From positions 1 through 6,190 of the forward strand of contig JAUNWB010000087.1 in NCBI GenBank assembly GCA_030540535.1: a DNA stretch of 6,190 bases. Direction: 5' to 3'. This document shows, piece by piece, positions 5,732 through 6,190 of the stretch. The notes beneath the pieces were generated by a model. It searched no databases and was not told where the DNA came from. It worked only from the letters and a program-made list of their open reading frames with translations. The stretch is from Elusimicrobiales bacterium (GTDB taxonomy: Bacteria; Elusimicrobiota; Elusimicrobia; Elusimicrobiales; Elusimicrobiaceae). Both the position numbers and the translations under genes were made by a program. Each line of letters opens with the position of its first letter. Position 1 is the stretch's first letter.

Positions 5732-6190
5732 TTAAATTTTCATACCGAGGGAAAGATTCATCTCGGCAAGTCTTTCTTTAATTTCATCCATCGATTTGGC
5801 GCCGAAGTTTTTGATCATTTTCAAATCTTCTTCGGTCATTTTTACCAAATCGCGCACCGTGTTGACGTTCTCCGACTTCAAGCTGTTGATGGAGCGGGAA
5901 GACAACTCAATAAACTCGATGGACTGGTTCAAAAGTTCATCTTGTTTAGAGTTCGCGCCGGCGTTTTGGACAGCCGCTACGGAAGAAACGGGTTCTTCCA
6001 CAGCTTCGTCGCTCGTCGTAGCCACGCAATCGTCTTCGCCTTCAATCGTGAAAATGTGCAAAGAGTTGGAGAGCAAAACAGCCGCACGGTGCAGCGCGCG
6101 GGCGGGGGCCAGCGTGCCGTCGGTGGTGATGTCCACAATCCAGCGGTCGTCGTCCGGTTTCTGGCCGACGCGCGCGGGTTCCACGTCATA
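5732..6190 (-). CDS. rpoA: RNA polymerase alpha subunit (C-terminal part; 5' end beyond window)
   Basis: Alpha subunit of RNA polymerase, which assembles the core enzyme and contacts UP elements and activators. The frame is open to the window edge; 152 residues remain of the roughly 310-340 usual. The fragment starts in the end of the N-terminal domain (YDVEPARVGQ, then DITTDGTLAPARALHRAA). An acidic linker of about 40 residues rich in E, D, A and S follows, then the C-terminal domain from about residue 84. Equivalents of E. coli R265, N268, G296, K298, S299 and E302 are kept (fragment R99, N102, G130, K132, S133, E136), so minor-groove DNA contact should be intact. V264 and K297 are replaced by Ser and Ala. 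The protein ends at LSLGMKI with no extra tail. A GTG at 6184 is internal, not a start. Confidence 0.98.
   Translation of the reverse strand, partial: YDVEPARVGQKPDDDRWIVDITTDGTLAPARALHRAAVLLSNSLHIFTIEGEDDCVATTSDEAVEEPVSSVAAVQNAGANSKQDELLNQSIEFIELSSRSINSLKSENVNTVRDLVKMTEEDLKMIKNFGAKSMDEIKERLAEMNLSLGMKI

Noticed and set aside
6182..6184. GTG at 6184 as a start codon for the alpha fragment
   Set aside because: The upstream codons (Tyr-Asp) and the conserved YDVE-x-ARVGQ segment show it is an internal valine of a gene cut by the window edge.

Overview
The window is a single co-directional block read entirely from the minus strand. In order of transcription it holds: 3' part of rpoA (RNA polymerase alpha subunit), rplQ (ribosomal protein L17), mreB (actin-like cytoskeleton), a 253-base structured intergenic region with an intrinsic terminator, mreC, mreD, mrdA (penicillin-binding protein 2) and the 5' part of rodA (SEDS glycosyltransferase). 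Both ends are cut: rpoA lacks its N-terminal half and rodA lacks its C-terminal part.

The organism is a Gram-negative-type, rod-forming bacterium with a moderately GC-rich genome. No taxonomic marker is decisive. The L17 N-terminus, the mre cluster sitting directly behind the ribosomal alpha operon, and the general look of the proteins make me think of an Elusimicrobiota-like lineage, but this is a weak inference from memory.

Layout: 6190-5732 rpoA C-terminal half; 5715-5371 rplQ; 5356-4313 mreB; 4312-4060 non-coding, with a strong hairpin plus T-tract right behind mreB, further hairpins built on repeated GCGGAC/GTCCGC words, and a small palindrome at the mreC start; 4059-3202 mreC; 3195-2701 mreD; 2692-860 mrdA; 873-1 rodA. 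Gaps inside each half are 6 to 16 bases, or a 14-base overlap for mrdA/rodA, which supports two transcription blocks: rpoA-rplQ-mreB and mreC-mreD-mrdA-rodA.

Together mreB, mreC, mreD, mrdA and rodA encode the core elongasome. MreB filaments on the inner membrane face organise MreC/MreD, which activate the RodA polymerase and PBP2 transpeptidase pair that inserts lateral-wall peptidoglycan. The notable points are the attachment of mreB to a transcription/translation operon, the terminator and alternative hairpins separating it from its partners, an enlarged membrane region in RodA, and a likely Cys3His metal site in PBP2. I see no mobile element, CRISPR array, tRNA or rRNA, and no clearly novel system.
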